In this document: positions 24,084 to 31,450 of the stretch, in pieces
How the letters are laid out: every line of letters begins with the position of its first letter
Numbering within the stretch: position 1 is the stretch's first letter
Source: Actinospica sp035552695
Lineage (GTDB): Bacteria; Actinomycetota; Actinomycetes; Streptomycetales; Catenulisporaceae
DNA length: 64,000 nucleotides
Assembly (NCBI RefSeq): GCF_035552695.1
Contig: NZ_DASZKT010000249.1
Location: forward strand, 11,515 to 75,514
Direction of reading: 5' to 3'
The notes under the pieces: generated by a model
The model's input: only the letters and a program-made list of their open reading frames with translations
What the model was told of the DNA's origin: nothing
Databases searched by the model: none
Made by a program: the position numbers and the translations under genes

Positions 24084-24237
24084 TGCCGTGTCCTCCTCGT
24101 AGTTCGTTTCCGGTTTGTCCGCGAGGTCTCGGGCCCGCGGGGGGCTCGGGACCTTCGCCCTGGTGCCCGGGCGGAGGCCGCGCCGCGCCGTACCCGCACA
24201 GGGGCGGGTCGGGGCGGAACCGTGCGGCCGCCGGTCA

Positions 24238-24256
24238 GGTCCGCCCGGGGGCGGAC
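24238..24256 (-). other. Stem-loop in the rpsB 5' leader
   Basis: GTCCGCC and GGCGGAC flank a short loop in the roughly 260-base leader between the rpsB promoter and start codon. S2 autoregulates its own mRNA in other bacteria, so this leader could hold such a site. That is inference; no known motif was matched. Confidence 0.35.
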
Positions 24257-24349
24257 TCGGCCATGGACACGCGAATTCGGTCCGCGCGCGCTCCGGTCGT
24301 GAGAGCCGGGGCGCGGAGGACCTGGGTTCTGGTTTTGTACTGCGGGGAC

Positions 24350-24355
24350 ATTCTA
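24350..24355 (-). promoter_or_regulatory. Probable rpsB-tsf promoter (-10 element)
   Basis: TAGAAT on the minus strand, five of six bases matching TATAAT, lies about 265 bases before rpsB. Its TAG is also the stop codon of the upstream LytM-like gene. No strong -35 is visible, as is common for ribosomal promoters in this group. Confidence 0.5.
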
Positions 24356-24910
24356 ACGGCTTCGGGGACCGGCCATGACCGGTTCGAGGCGGACCTGCCC
24401 GCAGCCGAGGAGCAGCAGCGGGTCGTAGTAGCCGGTGGCGTGGCCGTGGCCGGTGAGCAGCCCCCAGTGCAGACAGGGGCCGGCCGGGCAGTGCCCGGCG
24501 TCGAGCGTCCCGACCTGCTCTCCGAGCGCGACCGTGGCGCCGACCGGAAGCGTCGCCTCGACGGGCTCGTAGCTGGTTCGGAGTACGCCGTGCCCGATCA
24601 CCACCACCCCGCGGTCGACGAGCTTGCCCGCGTAGAGCACGACGCCCGGCCCGGCCGCGCGCACCGGCTCCCCGACATGGCCCGCGAGGTCGACGCCGCG
24701 ATGCCCGGCGTCCCAGCGGTGCGGCGGCGGCTCGAAGGGACGCAGGATCGTCGGGCCCGCACGCACCCACGGCCCGCCGAGCGGCCAGGACCAGGCGGTG
24801 TCGTTCTTCGTCGGCCGGCAGGGCGGATCCGCGACTGCCGCCGCGCCGCTCGCGTACACCGCCGAGAACGCCGAGGCCAGCACCGTCACCAGAGTGATCA
24901 GAAGACGCAT
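24353..24910 (-). CDS. Exported M23/LytM-like peptidase with altered active site
   Basis: 185 residues from MRLLITLV, with a hydrophobic signal peptide over the first 25 residues (a GTG at 24925 would add five). The LytM core is recognisable: the metal-ligand motif GHRGVDLAGHVG near residue 75, then GVVVIGHGVLRTSYEPV. The second motif, normally HxH, reads CLHWGL, so the first histidine is replaced by cysteine. The zinc ligand is kept but the catalytic base is lost. It may be a degenerate, regulatory or binding form, as with other LytM-like cell-wall proteins. It sits just upstream of rpsB, whose promoter overlaps its stop codon. Confidence 0.8.
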   Translation of the reverse strand: MRLLITLVTVLASAFSAVYASGAAAVADPPCRPTKNDTAWSWPLGGPWVRAGPTILRPFEPPPHRWDAGHRGVDLAGHVGEPVRAAGPGVVLYAGKLVDRGVVVIGHGVLRTSYEPVEATLPVGATVALGEQVGTLDAGHCPAGPCLHWGLLTGHGHATGYYDPLLLLGCGQVRLEPVMAGPRSR

Positions 24911-24962
24911 ATCTCCACGGTGCACAGCTGGCCGTTTCTATGCGCCGAAATCGTCCTCAGCT

Positions 24963-25400
24963 GGTGCGGATATGCCCACTCAGACGCCCAGGACAAGCGG
25001 CAGCGAGCTCCACGCACCGCGAAGAGGACACAGCTGGTGGGATATGGCCACTCAGACGCCCAGGACAGCCGAAGGCGGGCTCCACGCACCCCGAACAGGA
25101 TCAGCGTCAGCGCCGCCTCGATGGTGCGGCAGCGAGCTCCGCGCACCCCGAAGACGACACAGCCGGTGCGGATATGGCCGTTCAGACGCTCAGCACAGCC
25201 GAAGGAGAGTTCCACGCACCCGAAGAGGACACAGCCGGTGCGGATATGGCCGCTCGGACGCTCAGGACAGGCGGCGGCGGGCTCCACGCACCCCGGAGAG
25301 GACACAGTTGGTGCGAATATGGCCGTTCAGACGCTCAGGACAGGCGGCGGCGGGCTCCACGCACCCCGAACAGGATCAGCGTCAGCGTCGCCTCGATGGT
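24963..25400. repeat. Array of 72-73 bp repeats derived from the tetR 3' end
   Basis: Five copies of a unit starting GGTGCGGATATGG begin at 24963, 25036, 25165, 25237 and 25310, with spacings of 73, 129, 72 and 73. The last copy contains the true end of the TetR gene, including its stop codon at 25335. The interval of 129 contains an extra partial unit plus a 47-base block (25079-25125) matching tetR coding sequence at 25354-25400 with one mismatch. The array fills the gap between tetR and the LytM-like gene. Several frames stay open through it only because the unit repeats; I see no real gene in it. Confidence 0.85.
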
Positions 25401-25928
25401 CGCATTCGGGTCGGCCCCCGCGTCGATCCGCTTGGCCGCGCCGTCGATCGCGCCCTGCAGCGCGGCCGCGGTGGCCCGGGCGTCGGAGTGGCCGAGCCGG
25501 CGCAGCGCGCCGACGACCAGGTCGACCAGGAGGCTGTGCGCGCTCCTTATCCGGTCCCTGGCCGAGCCGTCGAGCTCCAGCGCCGAGAGTGCCAACAGGT
25601 TGCGATGGCCGGGCTGGGAGACCAGCTCCAGCTGCCGGCGCACGTACGCGGCGATCTGCCGCTCCGGGGTGGGCTGCGCGAGCATCACACCCCTGATGTC
25701 GTTCACCGCCGCCGGGAAGTCCTCGACGGCCAGCGCCTCGACCACGTCGCCCTTGGTCTTGAAGTACTCGTAGACCGAGGAACGCGCGAGGCCGGCCCGC
25801 TCCGCCATGGCGGAGAAGGTCACCGCCGAGATCCCGCCCTGAGCGAGCAGGTCCCTGGCCGCATCCAACAGGGCCGCGCGCTGCATACTCCGATGCTCGG
25901 CGACGGTCGCTGCTTTGATCCTCGGCAC
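25335..25928 (-). CDS. TetR-family transcriptional regulator
   Basis: 197 residues from the GTG at 25928 (the start is uncertain; the reading extends 19 codons upstream). The N-terminal helix-turn-helix is clear: AALLDAARDLLAQGGISAVT, then MAERAGLARSSVYEYFKTKG. The C-terminal ligand domain is not assignable. It lies downstream of whiG on the same strand, and its last about 15 codons and stop are part of a tandemly repeated segment that continues downstream. No obvious target gene is adjacent. Confidence 0.88.
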   Translation of the reverse strand: MPRIKAATVAEHRSMQRAALLDAARDLLAQGGISAVTFSAMAERAGLARSSVYEYFKTKGDVVEALAVEDFPAAVNDIRGVMLAQPTPERQIAAYVRRQLELVSQPGHRNLLALSALELDGSARDRIRSAHSLLVDLVVGALRRLGHSDARATAAALQGAIDGAAKRIDAGADPNATIEATLTLILFGVRGARRRLS

Positions 25929-26012
25929 ACGCTCAGCGTAGACGACGCCCGGCCCGCGTGGGACCGCATCAGCGAAGTTCGACACGCGACGCTCGCGCCG
26001 CGCCCGGCCGCG

Positions 26013-26876
26013 TCACCGAAGTTCGGCCAGCCGGGTGCGCAGCGTGAGCACGGCCTTCGCGTGGATCTGGCACACCCGGCTCTCGGTGACCCCGAGCACG
26101 CCGCCGATCTCGCCGAGCGTCATGCCCTCGAAGTAATAGAGGGTCACCACGGTCTTCTCCCGGTCGGGCAGGGTGTTGACGGCCCGGGCCAGCAGATGGC
26201 GCGTCTCGCGGTTCTCCGCGACCTCCACCGGGTTCTCCGCGGAGACGTCCTCGAGGGTCTCCATCAGGCTCAGCCGCCCGCCGTCCCCGGTGGACAGGGT
26301 GAGCACCTCGTCCAGCGCGATGACGTTGACGAGCGAGAGCCGGGAGAAGATCTGGTGCAGCTCGCCGAGGCCGATGTGCAACTCGGCCGCGATCTGCCGC
26401 TCCGAGGGCGTGCGGCCCAGCTTGTGTTCGAGGCGGACCACGGCCTGCTCGATCTCGCGGGCCTTCTGCCGCAGCGAGCGCGGGATCCAGTCGAGCGCGC
26501 GCAGCTCGTCGATGATGGCCCCGCGGATGCGGTTGATCGCGTAGGTCTCGAACTTGATCGCCCGCTCCGGGTCGTAGCGCTCGATGGCGTCGATCAGACC
26601 GAAGATGCCGTAGGAGACGAAGTCGGCGTGCTCCATGGACCCGACAAGCCCGACGGAGACGCGTCCGGCCACGTACTTGACCAGGGGCGAGTAGTGCAGG
26701 ATCAGCTGCTCGCGCAGCCGCGGATCGCCGGTGGCCTTGAACTTGGCCCACAGCTCGGCCATCGCCGCCGCGCCCATGACCGCGTCAGGCGCCCCGCCGC
26801 CGAAAGCGGTCGTGGACGCACGGCCTGGTTCGGCCTGCACCACGGCGCTCCCGCGCTGCTGGCTGTTCCTGGACAT
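26013..26876 (-). CDS. whiG: Sporulation sigma factor WhiG (FliA/SigD class)
   Basis: 287 residues from the ATG at 26876, with AGGG 6 bases upstream. Region 2 reads HADFVSYGIFGLIDAIERYD then IKFETYAINRIRGAIIDELR; region 3 has LGRTPSERQIAAELHI; region 4 ends with LGEIGGVLGVTESRVCQIHA. This is the motility-type sigma class, which in sporulating actinomycetes is WhiG, required for commitment of aerial hyphae to spores. No flagellar gene is visible here, and the position between dprA and rpsB matches my memory of Streptomyces, which favours WhiG over a flagellar sigma factor. Confidence 0.9.
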   Translation of the reverse strand: MSRNSQQRGSAVVQAEPGRASTTAFGGGAPDAVMGAAAMAELWAKFKATGDPRLREQLILHYSPLVKYVAGRVSVGLVGSMEHADFVSYGIFGLIDAIERYDPERAIKFETYAINRIRGAIIDELRALDWIPRSLRQKAREIEQAVVRLEHKLGRTPSERQIAAELHIGLGELHQIFSRLSLVNVIALDEVLTLSTGDGGRLSLMETLEDVSAENPVEVAENRETRHLLARAVNTLPDREKTVVTLYYFEGMTLGEIGGVLGVTESRVCQIHAKAVLTLRTRLAELR

Positions 26877-27052
26877 GTCGAGCCCTGATCTACTCAACCT
26901 TTACGCGAGCGGCCACGGGTGGTTCCGGAAAGGTATACCGACTGGCCATGAGCGTATCGCACACGGTTCGGCACGCCCGGTAACCAAGGCCGTCTTCCAC
27001 ACGATCCGGTGATCTGATCCCGCTACCGCGTCAGCGGAGGGCGAAAGGTCCG

Positions 27053-28216
27053 TCACCGCCGCAGCGCCCACCCTCCCCCGGTCCTGACGGCCTTTCCGAC
27101 CGCCGCCAGCTGCCCGAGCAGGGCGAGGACCTCGCCCGGAGCCAGCCCGGTCGCCGCCGCGAGGGCCAGCACCTCGGCGGCGCGCCCCGAGCTCGCCGTG
27201 GGCAGGGCCTCGCGCACCAGCACGGCGCGCGGATCCAACTTCGGCTCGGCTGACGGGGTGTCGGATCTCTCCGGACGAGGCGCCGGCGGAGCCGACACCT
27301 CGATGCCGAGCTCGGCGAGCACCTGGCGTCCGTCCACGGCCGGGGTGGCGCCGTCGCACAGCAGCCGGTTCGTGCCGCCGGACTGGAGGGAGGTCACCGG
27401 CCCGGGCACAGCGAGCACGGCCCGGCCGAGCTCCGCGGCGTGGCGCGCGGTCACCAGGGACCCGCTGCGGACCGCCGCCTCGACGACCACCGTCGCCATT
27501 CCCAGCGCCGCGATCAGCCGATTGCGCGCCAGAAATCGAAATCTGGTCGGCCGCATACCCGGCGGCAACTCGGCGAGGATGGCCCCGCGCAGGCCGATCG
27601 TCTGGATCAGCGCGTGATGGGACGCCGGATAGGTGCGGTCGATCCCGCAGGCCAGCACGGCGACGGTCGCGCCGCCGACGTGCAGCGCACCGCGATGTGA
27701 CGCCCCATCGATCCCGAGCGCCGCGCCGGAGACGATCACGGTGTTCGCCCGCGCGAGGTCGGCGGCCAGCTGCCCGGCGGCCTGCGAGCCGTAGCCGGTG
27801 CAACTGCGTGCCCCGACGATCGAGACGGCCGGCGCGCGCGGGTCGAAGTAGCCGATGATCCAGATGCCGAACGGCGCGCGACTGCCCAGGTCGTCGAGCG
27901 ATGCGGGCCAGTCCGCGTCTCCGGGGATCAGGAAGCGCGCATCGACGGCGGCCCCGGCTGCGAGATCGGCCTCCGGATCGGCCTGAGCGAGCCTCAGCTG
28001 TATCCCGGCGCGGCGCTTGTCGAGCCGTTCCGCGAGGCCGGGCGGCCAGCCCGGTGGCGACGAACCGCCCTCCAGAATCAGGCGCAAGAGGTCTGCGGGC
28101 ACGGTCCATTCGCGGAGGCCGGTGAAGAGGTTGTCCTCCGGCTCGATCAGGCGGCTCAGCAGCAGCCGGACCGTGCGCTCGTCGGAGTAGTCGATTCGGG
28201 AGGCGGAAAGAATCAT
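27053..28216 (-). CDS. dprA: DNA processing protein DprA
   Basis: 387 residues. DprA loads RecA on incoming single-stranded DNA during transformation in competent bacteria. The Rossmann core shows VSIVGARSCTGYGSQAAGQL near residue 130, VIVSGAALGIDGASHRGAL and FLARNRLIAALGMATVVVEA. A winged-helix-like C-terminal domain follows. The ATG at 28216 overlaps the comM stop by 4 bases and has GGAG upstream inside comM. DprA is widespread in actinomycetes not known to be competent, so its role here is uncertain. Confidence 0.95.
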   Translation of the reverse strand: MILSASRIDYSDERTVRLLLSRLIEPEDNLFTGLREWTVPADLLRLILEGGSSPPGWPPGLAERLDKRRAGIQLRLAQADPEADLAAGAAVDARFLIPGDADWPASLDDLGSRAPFGIWIIGYFDPRAPAVSIVGARSCTGYGSQAAGQLAADLARANTVIVSGAALGIDGASHRGALHVGGATVAVLACGIDRTYPASHHALIQTIGLRGAILAELPPGMRPTRFRFLARNRLIAALGMATVVVEAAVRSGSLVTARHAAELGRAVLAVPGPVTSLQSGGTNRLLCDGATPAVDGRQVLAELGIEVSAPPAPRPERSDTPSAEPKLDPRAVLVREALPTASSGRAAEVLALAAATGLAPGEVLALLGQLAAVGKAVRTGGGWALRR

Positions 28217-29781
28217 GCGAATGCTCCGGCGTTGAAGGTCGTGGACAGTCGGAAGCTGAGCGCGGTGTCGATCTCGGTCCGGCTCGGGCGATCGCGTGCC
28301 GCGAGGTCGGCGAGGGTCCAGGCCACGCGCAGCACGCGATCGAGGCCGCGCGCGGTGAGCACGCCGCATTCGAGCGCCTGCTCCGCGCCTTCGAGCGAGT
28401 CCGAGCTCAGCGGCCAGTGCGAGCGCAGGAATCTGGCAGGGACCTGCGCGTTCAGCCGCCACGGGGTGTCCTTGAGCCGCCGCCCCGCACGCTCTCGCGC
28501 CTGCCGGACACGCTGGGCGACCTGCGCCGTGCTCTCGCTCGCCACACCGCCCGCGGCAGCCGAGAGCAGCTCCGCCGGACCGACCGGACGGACGTCGACG
28601 CGCAGGTCGATGCGGTCCAGCAGCGGGCCGGATATTCGCCCGAGGTAAGAGCTACGGCTGCGTGGGCTGCAGGTACACGCTCCGTGCGCCGACATGGCCA
28701 GGCCGCAGGGGCACGGATTCGCGGCGGCGACGAGCAGGAAGTCGGCGGGGAACGTGGCGATACCCGAACTTCGCGCGATCACCACTTCCCTCGACTCGAT
28801 CGGCTCGCGCAGCGAGTCCAGGGCGACGCGGCCGAACTCCGGGGCCTCGTCGAGGAAGAGCACCCCGCGGTGAGCGCGTGAGACGGCACCCGGCCGGAGC
28901 ACGCTTGAGCCGCCGCCGACCAGGGCGGGAACGGTGGCCGAGTGGTGGACGGCGCAGAAGGGTGGCTCAGTGACCAGGGGCTTCGCCGGCTGGAGGGTGC
29001 CCGCGAGCGAGTGGACCGCGGTCACCTCCAGGGCCGCGCGCTCATCGAGGGGCGGGAGCAGCCCGGGAAGACGCTCGGCGAGCATCGTCTTGCCGGAGCC
29101 CGGCGCGCCGCACAGGAACAGGTGATGGCCGCCGGTCGCGCTGACCTCCAGGGCGAGGCGGGCCTCGTACTGACCGAGGACGTCGGCCATGTCGGGTGCG
29201 TCGGGATTCGATACCGGCGACGCGACGGGGCGAGGGGCCGGCGGTGGCGGCTCGTCGGGGATGGGTTCGCCGTTCGCGTAGGCGACGGCCTGGCGCAGGG
29301 TCCGGACGCCGATGCACTCGATGCCGGTCACCTGCTCCGCTTCGACCACGTTCTGCTCGGCGACGCAGACCGACGAATACCCGGCCCGGGCCGCCGCGAG
29401 GACGGAGGGCAGTACACCGCGGACGGGACGCACCGAGCCGTCGAGGCCCAGTTCGGCGATGAAGACCGTCTCGCTCATGCCCGCCGGACGCACCTTGCCG
29501 TCGGCACGCAGCACGGCGATGGCGATCGCCATGTCGAAGCTGCTGCCCTGCTTGCGGATCGTGGCAGGGGCGAGCGAGACGGTGAGCGAGGCCTGCGGCC
29601 AGCTGATCGAGCTGTTGATCACCGCCGCGCGCACGCGGTCGCGGGACTCGGACAGGCCGGTGTCCGGCAGGCCGATCAGGCTGAAGCGCGAGAGACCGGC
29701 CGCGACCACGGCCTCCACCTGCACCAGGACGCCCGCGAGGCCGAGCAGCGCGACCGCCGACGCACGACCGTAGCCGGCCAT
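28213..29781 (-). CDS. comM: YifB/ComM-family Mg-chelatase-like AAA+ protein
   Basis: 522 residues. An N-terminal Lon-like domain (GLSRFSLIGLPDTGLSESRD) precedes a Mg-chelatase AAA+ core with Walker A CGAPGSGKTMLAERLPGLLP near residue 225 and Walker B GVLFLDEAPEF, then a C-terminal helical domain. In naturally competent species ComM is a branch-migration helicase. It is coupled to yraN (one-base TGATG overlap) and dprA (ATGA), giving a yraN-comM-dprA translation unit. Confidence 0.94.
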   Translation of the reverse strand: MAGYGRASAVALLGLAGVLVQVEAVVAAGLSRFSLIGLPDTGLSESRDRVRAAVINSSISWPQASLTVSLAPATIRKQGSSFDMAIAIAVLRADGKVRPAGMSETVFIAELGLDGSVRPVRGVLPSVLAAARAGYSSVCVAEQNVVEAEQVTGIECIGVRTLRQAVAYANGEPIPDEPPPPAPRPVASPVSNPDAPDMADVLGQYEARLALEVSATGGHHLFLCGAPGSGKTMLAERLPGLLPPLDERAALEVTAVHSLAGTLQPAKPLVTEPPFCAVHHSATVPALVGGGSSVLRPGAVSRAHRGVLFLDEAPEFGRVALDSLREPIESREVVIARSSGIATFPADFLLVAAANPCPCGLAMSAHGACTCSPRSRSSYLGRISGPLLDRIDLRVDVRPVGPAELLSAAAGGVASESTAQVAQRVRQARERAGRRLKDTPWRLNAQVPARFLRSHWPLSSDSLEGAEQALECGVLTARGLDRVLRVAWTLADLAARDRPSRTEIDTALSFRLSTTFNAGAFA

Positions 29782-30176
29782 CAGACCACCGCCCGCAGGT
29801 GCTCGACCGAAAGCAGCGGATGCGGCTCACAGGGACCGAGGCGCACGGCGACGACGTCGATGCGGATTGCCGGCGTGCCGCGCGGGCGGCGGCTCGGCGG
29901 CTGGGCGCGCAGCCAGAGCACGGCCAGCCGGCGCAGGCGGGCCGCCTTCTCGGCGGTGACCGCCTCGGCCGGGTGCGCGAGCGCGGCGCCGGTGCGCGTC
30001 TTGACCTCGCAGACGACCAGCGCCCGCCGGTCCCGCAGCACGAGGTCGATCTCACCCCGCTGCTCGGGCGCCGGGCTGCGCCAGTTGTGGTCGAGTACGC
30101 GATAGCCGCGCTCCTCGAGAAACCGCCGGGCCGCCTGCTCGCCCAGGCGGCCGATCCTGGCATTGCGCCTGTCCAT
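29781..30176 (-). CDS. yraN: YraN/UPF0102 family nuclease-fold protein
   Basis: 131 residues. The PD-(D/E)XK-like core is visible: LGEQAARRFLEERGYRVLDH near residue 11, then RGEIDLVLRDRRALVVCEVK with the E-I-D and E-V-K residues. The biological role is not settled. It is the first gene of the yraN-comM-dprA unit. Its ribosome-binding site GGGGAGG and its ATG both lie inside a nested hairpin (30174-30241), so translation may be regulated. Nothing else is unusual. Confidence 0.92.
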   Translation of the reverse strand: MDRRNARIGRLGEQAARRFLEERGYRVLDHNWRSPAPEQRGEIDLVLRDRRALVVCEVKTRTGAALAHPAEAVTAEKAARLRRLAVLWLRAQPPSRRPRGTPAIRIDVVAVRLGPCEPHPLLSVEHLRAVV

Positions 30177-30241
30177 AGTGCCCTCCCCATGATCCGTGGA
30201 ATCCGCTGAATTCCAGGGTGGGGCAGAGCAGGGGCACTATG
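30174..30241 (-). promoter_or_regulatory. Nested hairpin enclosing the yraN ribosome-binding site and start codon
   Basis: Three stacked inverted repeats share one axis: CATAGTGCCC/GGGCACTATG (30174-30183 with 30232-30241), CCCCA/TGGGG (30185-30189 with 30219-30223) and TGGAAT/ATTCCA (30197-30202 with 30210-30215). All are perfect. In the yraN mRNA the outer stem pairs the start codon itself, and the outer and middle stems cover the Shine-Dalgarno GGGGAGG. It could be a translational switch, an RNA thermometer, or an operator/terminator. It lies in the 131-base gap after the DUF2469 gene. Confidence 0.7.
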
Positions 30242-30272
30242 TCCGGTATCTCAGTGAAAGGTTAGAAATGGG

Positions 30273-30292
30273 GAGGGCGTGAAGGTGCCCTC
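30273..30292 (-). terminator. Weak hairpin after the DUF2469 gene
   Basis: GAGGGC and GCCCTC with an 8-base loop begin 16 bases after the DUF2469 stop. CCCATTTCT follows on the minus strand. It probably ends or reduces transcription from the lepB-rnhB operon before yraN. Confidence 0.45.
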
Positions 30293-30307
30293 GTGCCCGT
30301 TTCAGGC

Positions 30308-30616
30308 TCAGTCGGTGGGCACCTCGAGGTCGGGCTTGGCCAGCTCCTCGACGTTGACGTCCTTGAAGGTGACGACCTTGACGTTCTTCACGAAGCGCGC
30401 CGGCCGGTACATGTCCCACACCCAGGCGTCGGCCATGGTCACCTCGAAGTAGACCTCGCCGTCGCTGGTCTTCGGCTCGAGCTCGACCTGGTTGGTGAGA
30501 TAGAACCGCCGCTCGGTCTCCACCACGTACCGGAACAGGCCGACCACGTCGCGGTACTCCCGGTAGAGCTGCAGCTCCATCTCGGTCTCGTACTTCTCGA
30601 GGTCTTCCGCGCTCAT
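30308..30616 (-). CDS. DUF2469 family conserved actinobacterial protein
   Basis: 102 residues: acidic, no signal peptide, no membrane segment. The start SAEDLEKYETEMELQLYREY and the middle YVVETERRFYLTNQVEL are typical of this small family, which I know as conserved next to rnhB in actinobacteria. It begins at the base after the rnhB stop, so the two are cotranslated. No biochemical role can be deduced from the sequence; the constant pairing with RNase HII suggests a link to nucleic-acid metabolism, which is only an inference. Confidence 0.92.
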   Translation of the reverse strand: MSAEDLEKYETEMELQLYREYRDVVGLFRYVVETERRFYLTNQVELEPKTSDGEVYFEVTMADAWVWDMYRPARFVKNVKVVTFKDVNVEELAKPDLEVPTD

Positions 30617-31444
30617 CTACGCGCTCCCCACTTGGGTGTCGGTCAGGTCGAGCAGGTCGCCCTGGGACGGCGGGACGGACGTGTCCGCGCCGGTGTCCGG
30701 CCCGGGCCCGTCGGCTCCATTGTCACCCGGCGCGCGTCCGGGGACGTTCGCGTAGCTCAGCCGGTGCTCCGGGCAGGGACCGAGCCGGTTCAGCGCCGCC
30801 TGGTGCACGGCCGTGGCGTAGCCCTTGTGCATGGCGAAGCCGTAGTCCGGCCAGCTCAGGTGCAGCTCGGCCATCATCCGGTCCCTGGTCACCTTCGCCA
30901 GGATCGAGGCCGCCGCGATGCAGGCCACCAGGCGGTCGCCCTTGACCACGGCCTGGCCGGGCACGGGCAGCGCGGGCACCATGAAGCCGTCGATCAGCGC
31001 CAGCCTGGGCCGCACGCCCGCCAGCGCCGCCACGGCCTCGCGCAGCGCCCGGTAGTTGGCCTCCTGGACCCCGATGCGGTCCACCTCGGTCGCCGGGACC
31101 ACGGCCACGGCCCAGGCGGTCGCCCGCGCGGTCACCTCGTCGTACAGCCGGTCGCGCTGACGCTCCGTCAGCAGCTTGGAGTCGTCGAGGCCGTCCAGGC
31201 GCAGCCCGGGCGGCAGCACGGCGGCCCCGGCCACCAGCGGGCCGGCGCACGCGCCGCGCCCGGCCTCGTCCGCGCCCGCCACCGGGAACACGCCGGCCGC
31301 CTCGAGCTCGAGGCCGTACGCGTACAGGTCGCGCCCGTCACCGACACGGGGCGGGCGCGGACCTTCGAACAACGGACTCGGCTCCTCGGCCGCGGGGCCG
31401 GGCCGAGCCCGTCGGGCTGATTGCTTCGGGACTACCGACACCAC
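30617..31444 (-). CDS. rnhB: Ribonuclease HII
   Basis: 275 residues; removes RNA from RNA-DNA hybrids and misincorporated ribonucleotides. Catalytic acidic residues are in VAGADEAGRGACAGPLVAGA (D-E) and LALIDGFMVPAL. KGDRLVACIAAASILAKVTR is the typical third block. The first about 50 residues are not conserved, and two adjacent GTG codons (31439-31444) follow directly on GAGG, so the true start may be a few codons later. A C-terminal tail of about 40 residues is rich in Gly, Asp and Pro. It begins 6 bases after lepB. Confidence 0.94.
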   Translation of the reverse strand: MVSVVPKQSARRARPGPAAEEPSPLFEGPRPPRVGDGRDLYAYGLELEAAGVFPVAGADEAGRGACAGPLVAGAAVLPPGLRLDGLDDSKLLTERQRDRLYDEVTARATAWAVAVVPATEVDRIGVQEANYRALREAVAALAGVRPRLALIDGFMVPALPVPGQAVVKGDRLVACIAAASILAKVTRDRMMAELHLSWPDYGFAMHKGYATAVHQAALNRLGPCPEHRLSYANVPGRAPGDNGADGPGPDTGADTSVPPSQGDLLDLTDTQVGSA

Positions 31445-31450
31445 CTCAGG

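Noticed and set aside
24084..24770. N-terminal extension of rpsB in the same open frame
   Set aside because: S2 starts normally at 24083 with a strong ribosome-binding site. The extension overlaps the LytM-like gene in another frame and has no homology pattern.
24898..25305. 135-codon minus-strand frame through the repeat array
   Set aside because: It is open only because the 72-73 bp unit repeats. It has no ribosome-binding site, overlaps the LytM gene start, and its peptide is simply the repeated tetR tail read in several frames.
24963..25400. Possible CRISPR array
   Set aside because: The repeated unit is contiguous with no unique spacers, unit length is 72-73 bp, and the unit contains the tetR coding end. 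No cas genes are nearby.
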